Shown piece after piece: positions 1 through 11,968 of a stretch of DNA of 64,000 bases (positions within the stretch are counted from its first letter, which is position 1; every line of letters starts with the position of its first letter). The notes beneath the pieces are model-generated. The model was not told where the DNA came from. It saw nothing but the letters and a program-made list of their open reading frames with translations, and searched no databases. This DNA is from Plutella xylostella (Eukaryota; Arthropoda; Insecta; Lepidoptera; Plutellidae), in contig NC_063986.1 of assembly GCF_932276165.1 (NCBI RefSeq), positions 2,864,501 to 2,928,500 on the forward strand. The letters run 5' to 3'. The position numbers were made by a program, and so were the translations under genes.

Positions 1-1538
1 GAAGAGTCTTTGTTTCTTGTGATAAATATGCCTATTTTGTTGTGAAAGGCTACAAAAACTATTATACGAAGGTCAAAAAGGAATATGGAATATCGTATCA
101 TCCTTAATTAATAAATAAACACATTTTAAAGCGATAATTATTTTACTACCAAAGTCTACAATGGCCGCACGATGTAACCTTGTACGGACGTCCGCATGCA
201 ACTCACTCATATTATTATGTACCTACTGTCCGGTGACGATGACGGTAAAATATGAACGCACGTACAAGGTTGCGTCGTCAGGATAAGTAGCTCGGCTCTG
301 ACATAGTTCCAACAAATTATGACAGATGGCAGTTATTTTGCTTGTATGAAGAAGGTTTGAGCAAAATGTTCTGAAGGGCGTATCCTTCCTTTTGAAATCA
401 TTGCATATAAAGCTCAAATCTATAATGTCAAAGCATTTCTAGTCAAACGTTTCAAGCCACAACAAAACAAGCATAAATATTTACTAAGCAAGAAAAACAT
501 ACAAATAAGTTTACTTCACAAAGTAGGGCAGGGAACAAGTAAAAAGAAATGATGAAAGCTGTATAAAACTTAATTTAAGTTATCAAGATTTTCTCTTTTG
601 ACGCAAAGGAATGTGAAAAAATATTGCGCAGATCAAAAATCATGCAAATCTTGGTCAAAAATGGATTCAAATGAATTGCCGCTTAGCAATCACCAGATTG
701 GACAAATTCGTCGACAAACAAAGTCTCGGACGGAATCACGGATCCTTTATTAAGCAATCAACCCAAAAATTTGGCGAAAGTGCAAAATCGGATCACGTCT
801 GGCAAACAGCAACCTTTTACTAGTTGAATCCAGATCGATCCGGACCTAACCGCTTCTCGAGGCTTACTGCAGAAACTTCACATTTCCTACATACTTACAA
901 CTAAGAAGTAGGCTTTAGAATTATTATCATCCGAAATTTCAAATAGATCCCGCAGGTAAATGTTTCTAAACAAGCATCTAAGTAAATGCATACCTAACCG
1001 TGCCAATAATATTTATAAACTACCAAAAAACTGTGTTTTGTCGGTGTCAAAGACGTGGTGATCTCTGGTGGTAAACAAAAAACATTAAATAAAACTCTCC
1101 TTCTATACATCATGAAAACCTCGGCAGATAAACTGTGCGTATTTCTTGCGTCCAGCTCGATCACTCATAACATTCCACCCTATGTTTACACTGGAACGGA
1201 CAATGCGGGCACAGAAATCCGATTTAATTTCAACAATACACCTGTAAATCTACAACGTACTTACCCGTTGAATGAAGCGAGATACGTTGCAACTGGCAAC
1301 CTATAGTGCACCGCCTGTGGGCAAACAGAATAGGGGGTTACTCTAGATTTGAAAATAGTAGACGTATTGCGGTGAACCGCCTTTCGAATTACCTATAGAC
1401 AAGTTTAAAATATCTATCTACCTCTATCATGCCTTCGGTACGATTCGTACGTGTCATACGACGAACGGGTTGTCAGTTGTCACCGCGGTGAAAGAACTAG
1501 CCAGTCAGTATGTATAGCGTCAGTCGCTGACTTACTAC
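1..1538. other. Non-coding AT-rich stretch, nothing recognised
   Basis: I see no gene, no RNA gene and no clear repeat boundary here. The short open frames (for example around 1055-1306) begin at non-ATG codons, show no recognisable domain and have no splice context that I could support. Confidence 0.5.
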
Positions 1539-1632
1539 ACCTTGTTTCACGTGGAAAGACATCTGATACAAACAAAAACTACCCTTATTCGAATTTAATA
1601 AGGGTTCTGTCTTTCCCCGTGAAACAAGGTAT
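1539..1632. repeat. Short foldback element (ACCTTGTTTCAC family), copy 1
   Basis: The left end ACCTTGTTTCACGTGGAAAG is mirrored by CTTTCCCCGTGAAACAAGGT at the right end, so the unit folds back on itself. A nested hairpin CCCTTATTCGAA.TTAATAAGGG sits in the middle. A second copy lies at 27675-27775 with the same ends and the same central hairpin, so this is a dispersed family and not a chance palindrome. No coding capacity; a MITE-like element is the likely class. Confidence 0.65.
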
Positions 1633-3484
1633 AAAGTACCATCTAAGTACAGAGATCACAGTAAGTATAATATGTAGTTATAAAGGTAATAATTGAAGCA
1701 AACCCTGGACTTATTATGAAAAAGAATTACCTGTAGCATTTTTAAATGTAAAATTTGATATTTTTTTATTTTAATGTTGTCATATTACAATTACCTACAG
1801 GATTTTACAACGAAATTATAATAATATGTATTTTTTACACACCCCGCACCCCGGTACTTTTTTAAAACGCGCTCCAAACTTACTATTTCGTGAACCAGAG
1901 TGACAGCCCTGAACCTATGTGATTGTGCAAATACCTACAATATGTGAGTTTGAAGCACACCTCGATACAATATGGGGTGGGTAAGCCCTGTTGCACCGCG
2001 TTACAGCTTGGAGAGATTCGGAGAGATAGACGGAGATTTTGAGAATAAGCTTACGACTATTGAAAGGAAAGACGGCATTTGAACTGGACCTCAGGATTTT
2101 GCTATGCGAAACTTCAGCTATTGTAATATGGTTATAATAGGTACATGGTTTAGATTTTTTCATACTAGTATATACATTTATAGGTATCTGAGTACTTACA
2201 TACAATAATGGGAATGTATAATAAAACCTTTCCATGAAAATGGTTTTCAACAAATTATAAAACTTTCTCTGTATTAAGCAAAAAATAATAAAAATATGCA
2301 TAATTAATTAAAAATGGTTTACGTATCTTCTCTCAAAGAACTTCTTTCACTGATATTACACGATCTAGTTTTCATTACGATGTAGATGTAGATATTTTAT
2401 ATGAGATTCTTATTAATTTATTTTATTTAAGTACCTACCTACCTGTCTTACCTATAATAATTTTTAAATGAGTTTTTTCTACTTTATCTGATAAATATTT
2501 TTCTGATCATAACTATGATTAGAATTCAGCATAAAGAAACCGCAATCTTATCTTAATATGGGTTCACTTCCATGAATTCGATAACACAACCTTTTACTCA
2601 GTAGTTCAACCTTTTACTGGTCGGTTTACTGAATCATTTTCATTACCTTACGTATTATAGGTATTCGCGTTTTTCAGAAAATTCTAAGTACTTTCCTACA
2701 AAAAGTTATTTCATAGAGGGTCATGTTTATTATTTTTGTTGTTACCTATGTACCTATAATTATTATAAGAGGGACTTCAAATACTTAGGTAAGTACATCA
2801 CTTTTAAGTAACGCTCTGTTAACTTTGAAAGGTTGGTGGCATAAAAGAGAATTAAGCTAGGGTTAACCAAAGTCTAGCAAACCTTTGTACATAACTATGA
2901 TTATACCTAAATGTGTAAATACGGTATCTGTAAGTAGGTCTAAATACCAACTTCTTCTCTCCCTACCTTCTAATGACCAAAATGAAATATTCATGAAGTG
3001 CAAAGATCAATAAAATTAACCTTTCTATCTCTAAAGCCCTTTAAAAGTGCAGCAACAATAAAAGCAAGGCCATCGCGCACGTTAATCATCCTCGCAAAGG
3101 AATTCCTTCATTCAGAGTGATAATTGTAATTTGCTAGCAAATGATCCTTAACCATTCTACTTTGAGCCGTCTGCCATACAATTTTCATCCGTAAAACTAC
3201 AGTTTTAAAGTCTTCAACACTTTGCAAGTGAGGTTTCAAAGTCGTAGCGTGGTCAGCCATTACGATCTAAGGGTCTAATTTAAGGATCGTAGTTAAAAGA
3301 AGTTAATTGTAATTTGGTATGCTAACCGTGGTAATTACTTCGCTACGGACTGATATATGACCTTTAATAATAAAGTGGCAACTTTAAGTAGCTATTACGT
3401 CAATGGGCACGTTTGTAGCAATTCTCTTCTTATCTCTTCTTTAGACATTATTGTCTAGAGACTATACTGGAGTGTGGTGTCTTA
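1633..3484. other. Non-coding AT-rich stretch, nothing recognised
   Basis: No gene or repeat with definable ends was found. Frequent TACCTA/TAGGTA simple motifs are the kind of background seen in lepidopteran intergenic DNA. Confidence 0.5.
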
Positions 3485-3765
3485 GGCTGACCACAGACTG
3501 ACTGCATCGCTGCGACAGCGACGTGCAGTTGTTATATTTTATATTGTTGCAGTTATATGTTCAGCTTTGTGCGGTCATGATATCAACTGCACGCGGTCGG
3601 CTGCAGTCGAGTGAAGTTAATATCAAATAGACCAGCTCAGTGTTAGATTTGAGGTGAAAATAGAAGCACTGACACCACTTCTCTTAATATTATTAATAAT
3701 TTTGCATGCAGTTGAATATAGCGACTGCGTGCGTTTGTTGTGGTGCAGTCCGTCTGATTTCAGCC
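3485..3765. mobile_element. MITE with TTA target duplication (GGCTGA ends)
   Basis: The unit begins GGCTGACCACAGACTGACTG and ends with the imperfect complement CAGTCCGTCTGATTTCAGCC. TTA flanks both sides (3482-3484 and 3766-3768). Inside, CAGTTG/CAACTG and CAGCGAC motifs are repeated in inverted order. TTA target sites and GG...CC termini fit the PIF/Harbinger superfamily. There is no transposase, so it is non-autonomous. Confidence 0.65.
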
Positions 3766-3846
3766 TTAAAATCGATATTTTGGGAGGTGTCCAGTCGTGT
3801 AATACTTTCCTTCATCCACGATTTTCTTGGTATTCTCCATTTACTA

Positions 3847-3978
3847 TAGATAGATAGATAGATAGAGTACTCTTTATTTGTACACCAAGAAATAATTAAC
3901 AATTTTACATAGACACTTAACTAGGGTACAAAAGGCGGTCTTATCGCTTAAAGCGATCTCTTCCAGACAACCTTTGGA
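3847..3978 (-). repeat. LINE 3' end with GATCGCTT hairpin and (TATC)n tail
   Basis: Read on the minus strand: GGTTGTCTGGAAGAGATCGC, then a hairpin GATCGCTT/AAGCGATA, then ACCGCC, an AATAAA signal and a (TATC)n tail. The same layout (GG(T/C)TGxxTGGAAGAGA, hairpin, CGCC, late AATAAA, simple tail) recurs at 12817, 17538, 28415, 35455 and 62793. This is the layout of non-LTR retrotransposon 3' ends; no coding part is attached. The clade is not determinable here. Confidence 0.6.
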
Positions 3979-5273
3979 TGGATGGACTAGAGATATAAAA
4001 GAGATATATAAGAGATATACTATACGTCATTATTCTATAATATTCATGCCATAATCTCTAATTACTTACCTATTATTCTCTTGTTTCATATTGCTACAAC
4101 TATCTGGTAGAGATGAAGTACATACAGTAATAAAACTGCAAAATTCCTTTCGCATTTGTTTGGACAATAAAGGTATAATTGTATTGTAAATTATGATCGT
4201 TCTCTCCTTTCATTACGACAGTGAAACAACAGAACATGGCATTGCGTATGCCGTAGCCTTAAATAATACGTGTTTGCTGACGAAAGCCTCACCTTGTGAA
4301 TTATGGAGAAAAGAGCGAAGCGCAATCTCTAAATAAATAAACTCCGACGCGTAGAGAGGCATAAACAATGTGATGCCAGGTGTAAACACCGCATAAAGTG
4401 GCTTGCTCTTTACGTTTCATAAACATACCTTTATAAAGGTACCTTCCTCCTTAATTAAAAAGAGACTTTTTATAAAGACATAGTTGCGGATAGAGGAAGT
4501 GGGACATGGAAGGGTTGATAAACTTTATTTACCAAAGAGTAATCTGTGGATTAAAAACAAGAAAATAAACATATAAAAAAGATATTTTTAAATTTAGTTT
4601 AGTGAATAAATTAAATATCGTCATGGTAAAAGTTTAATCGTAGTATACCTATAACTAAAGTGATTAAAGTGAGTTAAAAGTTTAGGCAAACAGTAAATTA
4701 AAAGCGGCCCTCAAAGAAAGCCCATGCTTTACTTCCTGCAATATTAAACCTTCATTAAAGAGGGATTAAATCCACTCTTAAATTTCGTAGAATGCCTAAA
4801 AGTGCGCCCACCTAAATTATTCAAAGTATAACCGAAAAAAATCTACCCAATACACACTATTCATGAAATCGAAATATGAATAGGTAACATGAATTGGGAG
4901 TATTTACATTAATTGAGATACCGAATCGTTTTTTTTCTGAGAAACAGAATTTCGTTTCCAATATTTTTAGATGATCAAAAATAACTGTAGGTACTTATAC
5001 ATATCTTGAAATGGTATTAATAAATAAAGAGTAGGCTGTAAATATATAGCCGGGAACTTTATGAATCAACGATTTCTTAGCCAAAATTTTACAGTAAAAA
5101 AATGCTGATTTTTGGCGCCCAATTAAAGTAACAGTGAAAGACAATGGGAGATTTTCTTTGATAGTTTAAAAGTTCCAAAATCGTCCGATAGATGACATCC
5201 GGCCCGTCGTTTTTTATGAGCTGCATTCTTCTGAGGGAACGGAAGGTGTCATAAATGGTACAAAGCTGTCTTA
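3979..5273. other. Non-coding stretch, nothing recognised
   Basis: Low-complexity AT-rich DNA. No gene, RNA gene or repeat with clear termini was found. Confidence 0.5.
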
Positions 5274-5418
5274 GGCCCTGTTTCACAATGTCTGGATAGC
5301 GGCTACCTGTGAGATAAAATAGATAGGTACTGTCACTCTCTGTTATTATTTTTTTGACAGTGACAGCATACATTTTACTTCACAGGTAGCCACTAACAAG
5401 ACATTGTGAAACAGGGCC
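5274..5418. mobile_element. MITE, GGCCCTGTTTCACAATGTCT family, copy 1
   Basis: Near-palindromic 145-bp unit with termini GGCCCTGTTTCACAATGTCT and AGACATTGTGAAACAGGGCC, flanked by TTA (5271-5273, 5419-5421). The interior repeats GGCTACCTGTGAGATAAAAT and its complement, with CTGTCACTCTCTGT at the loop. Related copies lie at 42074, 48539 and 56400. The TTA/TAA target and GG/CC termini fit a PIF/Harbinger-type MITE. The short open frame across it is a by-product of the palindrome. Confidence 0.8.
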
Positions 5419-5421
5419 TTA

Positions 5422-6025
5422 AACTAGTAAAAACATAATATTATGCATAATATAACAGCTAGTTATCGCATATGGTTGAATTCACATCCATTGGATTTTT
5501 GTATTGGCTGAAAGGACTAGAATCCATGCCGGATAAAAAAAATGCAGTGCTGTTGAGTATGAAGTTTTACTAGCGCCCTCTTTAATCGGTTTTTGTCTAT
5601 GGTTGTTGTCTATGGTTGAAAATCTCCCATTAGACATAGATACATAGCAATCGAGTTACACGGGGTAATCACAGTGGTATGTATCTACAGTAGTTTAGTA
5701 CATACTCCAGGCAGCTACGGTTAGTTAGCCACATGTTGGTCATGACTTCAAATAACATTGCTATAGTCTAGTGACTTAGGCTCCCAATGGAATGAGCTGT
5801 AGGATCGTAGCGTAGGTAGGGAAATATACCAAAACTATAGGTATATTAGTAAAAATCATCAGCAAAAACTCAGAGGCTCATGATGAACAACTTATATGTT
5901 ATTGGGTACGTAACTTTTTACTTAAAAAAACAGGAATTTCCCAAATTCATAGAGCAAAAGTTATAGATATCTCTTTGCACGATCTATACCTTGACCTCAA
6001 AGCTTGCGTGTATTCATATATTATA
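5422..6025. other. Non-coding stretch, nothing recognised
   Basis: Contains a local direct repeat of TGTCTATGGTTG near 5595-5620 but no gene or defined element. Confidence 0.45.
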
Positions 6026-6225
6026 CTAGCTGATCCCGCGAGCTTCACTTCGTCTTAAAAGTTTTCCCGTGGGAATTTCGGGATAAAAAGTAACCTATGT
6101 TCTTTCTCAGGGTCTAGACCCTATGTTAACCAAATTTCATTCATATCCGTTCAGTAGTTTTGCCGTGAAAGAGTAACAGACAGACAGACAGACACAGTTA
6201 CTTTCGCATATAATGTTAGTTAGGA
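6026..6225 (-). mobile_element. Non-autonomous Helitron-like element (Lep1-like), copy 1
   Basis: On the minus strand the unit starts TCCTAACTAA and ends CTAG, bordered by A on the 5' side and T on the 3' side, which is the Helitron signature (TC...CTRR inserted between A and T). The interior has CTTTCGCAT, a GACA-rich run, CCGTTCAGTAGTTTTG and, near the 3' end, a GC-rich palindrome (CTCGCGGGATC). The same unit occurs in the opposite orientation at 9993-10197. Assignment to the Lep1 group is from memory of lepidopteran repeats, not from a search. Confidence 0.65.
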
Positions 6226-7421
6226 TTAGTTAGGATGTAGATATCGCCACAGTATAAACTGTTCAGTGTTCACGTGTCATGTGTTTGCAACCAAGTGATC
6301 GGAAGCTGACACTTATTCTATTGTACGCTTGTTAGTATTTGCATTTACACCTGATTCGCAGATTGAAACCTATTATTCTGAAGTACGTGTTAAATCAACC
6401 GACGTCTGTTGTTTAAAGGATGCTGCAAAATTTAGCACCAATGCGTCTTTAGAAAGACTCCTTTACCATATTTATATTAATTTATAGTATTTACCTCTTT
6501 GGAAATAACAAGGTAAGTATATTTATTTGCAAAAATAACACAGTTAAAAGCCGATGAAAAAGCCGTGGGCAAAATTATATGACGCTAGAAAGAAGTACTT
6601 AGTTCAGCTTCTTTTTATTTTTTAATCCAAACCAAGACCTCTTGAACACGTTTACCTCCTTTACCTTACTTATGTAAACACGTGTAAATATCAATTTACA
6701 GCCAGATTACACGGAGCGGCAACATGAATAATACTGACGCAATCTGACACTATCTACAGTACACCGCCAAATTAGCATTTGTAAATCATCACCAAACTTC
6801 AATGGAACAATTATTATTAGGATTCTCAGTATTCAGAACAATTTGCGTTAGACTTGGGTTATTTGGAGGTCTATGGAAAGAAAACGCTTTATCTATTTAA
6901 ACAAACGAAAATTTACATTTAACACAATAGCTAACTCCAATATATTACATACCTTGATTTCCACCTATAGCTAAATCAACCTAAAATTTGAAATGCCTTA
7001 AAAGTTTCTTTACATTGTATCTGCTTTGGATTACAAAAGTAACCCTGTGTTTCACAATGTCTGCATAAAACTACATCCTTGGTGTTGGTAAGGTATCTAC
7101 TACGGTTTAAGTTTTAAAATAAATTTTGGAGGTATATATTTTTTACCACACATGCCTTTTACCTAGATCTAGAATGGTGAACACAGACTCATATTATTCC
7201 AACACATTTGATCAGCTTTTGTAAATGTGCAGGCCAGAACGTAGCCAGTAAGCTCTGGAGGGTTACTCTATCTTTATAGGTAATTTATTTGTGTAAGTAC
7301 GTTTGTTTGTATCTTGTTTAATCTTGAAGTGTGTAATAGGGGTGCCTAGCCTGAAATAAATGACTATTTATTTTATTATATTATTAACGAACAAACGAAT
7401 TAATAAAACGTATAAATGCAT
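6226..7421. other. Non-coding stretch with one MITE half
   Basis: Near 7042-7070 CTGTGTTTCACAATGTCTGC matches one terminus of the MITE family at 5274, without a partner terminus, so it is probably a relic. Otherwise nothing is recognised. Confidence 0.45.
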
Positions 7422-7535
7422 ATGCGTCCACCAACCCGCACTTGGCCAGCGTGATGGACTAGGCCTTAACCCTTCCTTCATTGGAAGGAGACCCGTGCCC
7501 CAGCAGTGGGGACGTAATGGGTCGTGATGATGGTG
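7422..7535 (+). mobile_element. 5'-truncated copy of the 5S-headed SINE (3' part only)
   Basis: The 114-bp insert matches the 3' part of the element at 36281-36662 (CCACCAACCCGCACTTGGCC, CCTTCATTGGAAGGAGACCC, CCCCAGCAGTGGGGACGTAA) and ends GGGTCGTGATGATGGTG. It is flanked by the 10-bp duplication ATAAATGCAT (7412-7421 and 7536-7545). 5' truncation plus target duplication indicates retrotransposition by target-primed reverse transcription. The 5S-like head is absent. Confidence 0.75.
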
Positions 7536-7545
7536 ATAAATGCAT

Positions 7546-7946
7546 TTAGAGAGAGTCATGGTTAATGCCTCCAGGCTCCAAAACTTCGTATTTGGTTAGC
7601 TAGAGAGACCCTGTTACTTTACTAAGCACTTTGGTTTAATGGGTTTTCGGGATGCGTTGCTGTGAGCTGTTAGTACCTATATAGCTTGCTCACTGCCGGA
7701 TCTATTGGCCTTTGGTCAACTTTTTAGCCGACTACGGCAGCGCAAAGGAGGGTGTTTGACCTGCATGTGTGTATCTTTCTATGTTGATCTGTTTCTGCTC
7801 GCAGGAACAGCCCGTAATAATTCACTGTAGTGTAATATACTCTCCGATATTATATAAGATCTATAGATAATATATATTATGTCGTATATGATGGTGAACT
7901 AGACAAAAAGATAATTGAAAAAAATAAGACAGTGATTTTTTATATA
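7546..7946. other. Non-coding stretch, nothing recognised
   Basis: No gene or bounded repeat found. Confidence 0.4.
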
Positions 7947-8211
7947 CAGGGTGTTGCAAAATTGGTATACTAAGCCGAAACCTACATGTGCAGCATGGTA
8001 TATCTAAGCCCGAATCTGAAATCAGAATTTGGAAAGTCGCGAAAAAAAATATATTTTCCCATAGTAAAAAAGTCACGTGACCAACAAAGTTTCTATGGAA
8101 AATGAAAATTTTTTTTCGCGAATTTTCAAATTCTCATTTCAGTTTCAGGCTTAGATATACCATGCTGCACATGTAGGTTTCGGCTTAGTATACCCTTTTT
8201 GCAACACCCTG
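7947..8211. mobile_element. TA-flanked foldback MITE (CAGGGTGTTGCAAAA ends), copy 1
   Basis: The unit starts CAGGGTGTTGCAAAA and ends TTTTGCAACACCCTG with TA on both sides, and is a long imperfect palindrome: GCCGAAACCTACATGTGCAG and GGTATATC recur in inverted order. The TA target suggests a Tc1/mariner-type origin. A second copy is at 27872-28091 and a lone right end lies near 55650-55675. Confidence 0.75.
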
Positions 8212-8671
8212 TATACTTTTTGTTGTTTCAACTAAATATTGCTGTGACTCTAAATACTTTTTATGGAACCTAATCCCTTTGTTCTTGTTGCATAACATAA
8301 TCCCTGATTTACAAATAATTTGTTTCAATTTTATATCCTGCAAACACCTTTCAGAATTAACTTCGATAAAATAAGCTCTTCGAAGCCGACATAAGCCCTA
8401 CATTAATAAAACTCGGTGTAAAATAAACATGGAAACAGTAAAGGATAATTAGAGTAGCATACGAAAACATCGTTTTGAGTGTAATTTTACCGTAATTCAT
8501 GTTTAACAGCGCCAGTTATGGTGAAATATGGAGCGGCAGAATAGCGAACTTTACTGGAGATGTGCCAAGGGATATTTGGTATTAGGACTGCGACAAGCTT
8601 ACTTAGTTACTTTATGATAGACTGCGTGTTAGACTAACGATAAATCATAGAAGACAGTAATGAAAATATTG
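8212..8671. other. Non-coding stretch, nothing recognised
   Basis: No gene or bounded repeat found. Confidence 0.4.
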
Positions 8672-8790
8672 GATGCCCGAATGGTGTAGTGGTTAGTAAC
8701 CTGACTGTATGCTGAAGGTCCCGGGTTCGATTCCCGGCCGGGGCAGATCTGTGTTTAAACTCGGGTCTTGTTTGAAAATATGTTTAGATA
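8672..8790 (+). mobile_element. tRNA-headed SINE, 5' part only
   Basis: Polymerase III A-box-like GAATGGTGTAGTGGTTAG and B-box GGTTCGATTCCCGG sit at tRNA spacing, followed by GGGGCAGATCTGTGTTTAAA and CTCGGGTCTTG as in the full copies at 10203-10440 and 63251-63497. The 3' body (TGTGGGGACATCTC in antisense) is missing, so the copy is 3'-truncated or eroded. The acceptor stem does not close, so this is not a functional tRNA gene. Confidence 0.75.
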
Positions 8791-9992
8791 TTTGGTCATA
8801 ATATACGCAATTAATTCATCTTTGTGAAGCTATTCTTGTAAACGCAAAATAGGTACTTACTGTTTTGAAAATAGGTAAGAAGTAAGTATAGATATGACAT
8901 AGGTAAAAAGTAAATTAAGTTACGTAATATTTTATGTAAACAATCCAAATACGGTGCCATAAATCGGACACACACAGTTACACATACAGATACACCCGAA
9001 GTTATAACAGCCCTTTTCATTCAGTTGTGAATTTCTTTGCTCCTCAGAGTCCTCAATAATCTAAATATTTATATCAATTAAGCTTTGGAATTAATAAGTT
9101 AAAACGCGATATAAATTAATTAAAGAACTTGTACGAATCAATACGAACTTTAATCAATTACCTATCTACCTAATTAAAATGCCAAAGGCAGAAAAGTCGT
9201 GTTTCGTTCGTAGACACAAAGAAATTATCTGCGGGGTCACTTCAGCTTACGAAATAATCTCTATACCTACCTATCGTTATATTTATTTTACGTAACGATA
9301 TATCATCAGATTCATGAAAGATGTCGTTTTCTGGACTTATAAGGCATTGGCATTATTTACAAAATCCCTAGGTAGAGCGAACATGCTTCCAACAAAATAA
9401 ATAATTATCTATCTACATAGGTACCTATAGTAAAAAAGTAAAAGCCACAGTAGATTTAGAAAATGAAAGCAAAATGAGAAGTGCCTCTCAGTACTTACAA
9501 AGTGATATCGGAACAGATATTGGGTATCTAAATTAACCATTACTTTGATTGCTGAGGTTCCTTAGAGATGATAAAGCTTTTGTGACTCATCCCAGTCCCA
9601 ATCTCCAGCAATCAATCAATCAAGATATTCATCTGAAGCAGAGTGGCACAGTATTCTTAAAAGTAAAAAGGGAATTTTCACAATCGTCTATTTTATTGCC
9701 CAGTTTCTTACTTGACAAAATATGAGCTTAAGAACGTAAAAGTCACTATTAGTGGACAAAAGTTCAACTCAATCGATTATAATTATTATAATTGAGCAAT
9801 CAGTCAGTTACATTTATCTGCACTAGTATTGTCCTATGGTCGACCGTCGGCCTACACAAGAGTGCGCCACGCTGTCCTCTCATCAGAAACTACCTTGAAA
9901 ACTACCCTGCCTTCTGTCCAGCTCAGCCCTTGTGCTCGTATCTCACCGTCTACTGTACGCGTGTGTTACTGTATAAGAATAATACGTATGAA
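8791..9992. other. Non-coding stretch, nothing recognised
   Basis: AT-rich; no gene or bounded repeat found. The short frame at 9792-9998 starts at a non-ATG codon and has no recognisable domain. Confidence 0.45.
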
Positions 9993-10197
9993 TCCTAACT
10001 AATATAATAAATGCGAAAGTAACTGTGTCTGTCTGTCTTTCTGTTACTCTTTCACGCCAAAACTACTGAACAGATTTGAATGAAATTTGGTATACATACG
10101 GTCTAGACCCTAGGAAAGAACATAGGCTACTTTTTATCTCGGAATTCCCATGGGAAAACTTTTTAAGGCGAAGCGAAGCTCGCGGGAACAGCTAGTA
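9993..10197 (+). mobile_element. Non-autonomous Helitron-like element (Lep1-like), copy 2
   Basis: Starts TCCTAACTAATATAATAAAT after an A and ends GAACAGCTAG before a T. Just before the CTAG end is the short palindrome GCGAAGCGAAGCTCGC, the place where Helitrons carry a 3' hairpin. The interior matches copy 1 at 6026-6225 in reverse (ACTGTGTCTGTCTGTC, TTCACGCCAAAACTACTGAA, TACTTTTTATCTCGGAATTC). No Rep/helicase coding sequence. Confidence 0.7.
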
Positions 10198-10202
10198 ATA
10201 TA

Positions 10203-10440
10203 ATATGTGGGGACATCTCACACACGGCCATTCGAACCCCAAGCTAGGCAGAGCCTGTGTTATGGGTATCGTACAGCTGATATATCTATATACACAAATA
10301 CATAGATAGATACTTATTAAATACAAATATCAATACCCAAGACCCGAGTACAAAACAAATATCTGCCCTAGCCGGGAATCGAACCCGGGACCTTTGGCGC
10401 AGCAGTCAAGGCCACTAACCACTACGCCATTCGACCGTCG
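10203..10440 (-). mobile_element. tRNA-headed SINE with TGTGGGGACATCTC body, full copy
   Basis: On the minus strand: CGAATGGCGTAGTGGTTAGT (A box region), GGTCCCGGGTTCGATTCCCG (B box), GGGCAGATATTTG, CTCGGGTCTTGGGTATTGAT, then a body with TATCTATCTATGTATTTGTG, a CGTGTGTGAGATGTCCCCAC end and an ATTATATTA tail. It abuts the Helitron-like element at its left. Related copies at 12477, 54890 and 63251 share the whole body. The tRNA part is degenerate and serves as an internal promoter, not as a tRNA. Confidence 0.8.
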
Positions 10441-11856
10441 AAGATGATGCAACTTGTACAACATTAAAGGATTCCCCAATTCACAGTAGGTACACATTCC
10501 ATCTCCAGAGTTAACACGATCCACATTAAACCGATTGAGTAACGCTTCTAGGGAAAACATCTGCAAATCGTTAAGCAATAAAATTATCGAGAGTACCACG
10601 GAGGTACCGGCACAGATCTAACTGCTTATGTAGGGCAAACGTGCGTTGCAAAGAATACCAACTACAGAGCCGTTCAAAGGAAAGCAGGTTAAAAAGGATA
10701 AGCCATATTGATTAGCTTTTCATATAAGACTAGCCTTTACCAGTGCGCTTCACTTCGTTTCCGTGAAAATGTAGAGGAAAAACCCTTTTCTTATGTCAAT
10801 TTCTATTCTTCGGTTTATCTTTAGCCAACTCAAACATTTATCATGCGATATGAAAGACCAACACACACTTTCTCAGATTTTCCATTATAATGTTTTAGCA
10901 GGTGTTGTTCGAAGTACATAATTTTAAAACTCTGTATTACGTAGATATATACATATTGTTTTATTTATCAGTCTTCTTAGAACTAACAGTGTCACAAACT
11001 TATCTGTTCCGGTGAGAGCGAACTAAATTGATCTATATCTGATTAGAAAATGAATTGCATATTGATAAAGATTAGATGGGTTCCACAAAACCGCAAGAGC
11101 GAATTACCACTAAGGGCAAACATAAAAAGTTATAGAATGAAGTAATATAAACATTTAGTGAGCTCTCACCGGAACAGATAATTTTGTGGCACTGTAGGTA
11201 CAGTTCTTTATCATAGCCTCCTGACACCTGGCGTGCTATGAGTAGGACATTGAAAAAAAATATAATATATACTTTAAAAATACCTATATTAAAAGTTTTA
11301 TAGAGTATCCCTGTTATTCCTTTAAAGTTTTATAAAGTACCTATCCCTTAAACAATTTGTTCTTTGACAAAGTGACAAAACAGTTCAGAAGTATTTTTTT
11401 TATTTTTTTTTAAATTTAATAACAGTGAATACATTTATACCTCTCGGGGTCAGGAGGATAGAAATGCAGATCTATACCTGCATCTACCTATTTGAAAACT
11501 TTTCTTGGTACATTTTGTAATATTTCTACATATTACCTCAACATCAATATCAATAGCACTTACTGAAAACTATTTTCGCTATACTCTACGATCACTATCT
11601 ATTAATTGTTACGATAAACAGTGGGGAATTATTTATTGCCTCCATTTGTAGGTACCTATTATCATAATAATAACAATAATACTGTTATGTAGGTATGTAA
11701 GCATTATATATATTTTAGCTAGCGATAAGAGTATTTTTACACGTTATGTTAAGGTAGAGGAACAGGCAGCCAGGCCGAAAAAGTAAATAAATGCTATTGG
11801 TTTATTTTTATTGCCCTGAATGAATACATCATTTAAGTCATAATTTTCTTTTCTTA
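10441..11856. other. Non-coding stretch, nothing recognised
   Basis: A weak GCGCTTCACTTCGTTTCCGT segment near 10743 may be an old Helitron-like relic; otherwise nothing is recognised. Confidence 0.4.
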
Positions 11857-11968
11857 GGGCTGGTTTCGTGATCCGTGGTTAACATCGGTCAAAATCGCAA
11901 CCATTGGTTAAGAACCAACAAATTTTATATGTCTTGCTTGACCAGTGACTTGCCTAATGGTTAAAGTT
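11857..11968. mobile_element. MITE relic of the GGGCCAGTTTTTTGATCC family
   Basis: GGGCTGGTTTCGTGATCC after TTA matches the left end of the intact copy at 31401-31545, and CCATTGGTTAAGAACCAAC, GTCTTGCTTGACCAGTGACT and CTAATGGTTAAAG follow in the same order. The right terminus (expected GGATCAACTGGGCC) is missing, so the copy is truncated. Confidence 0.6.
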
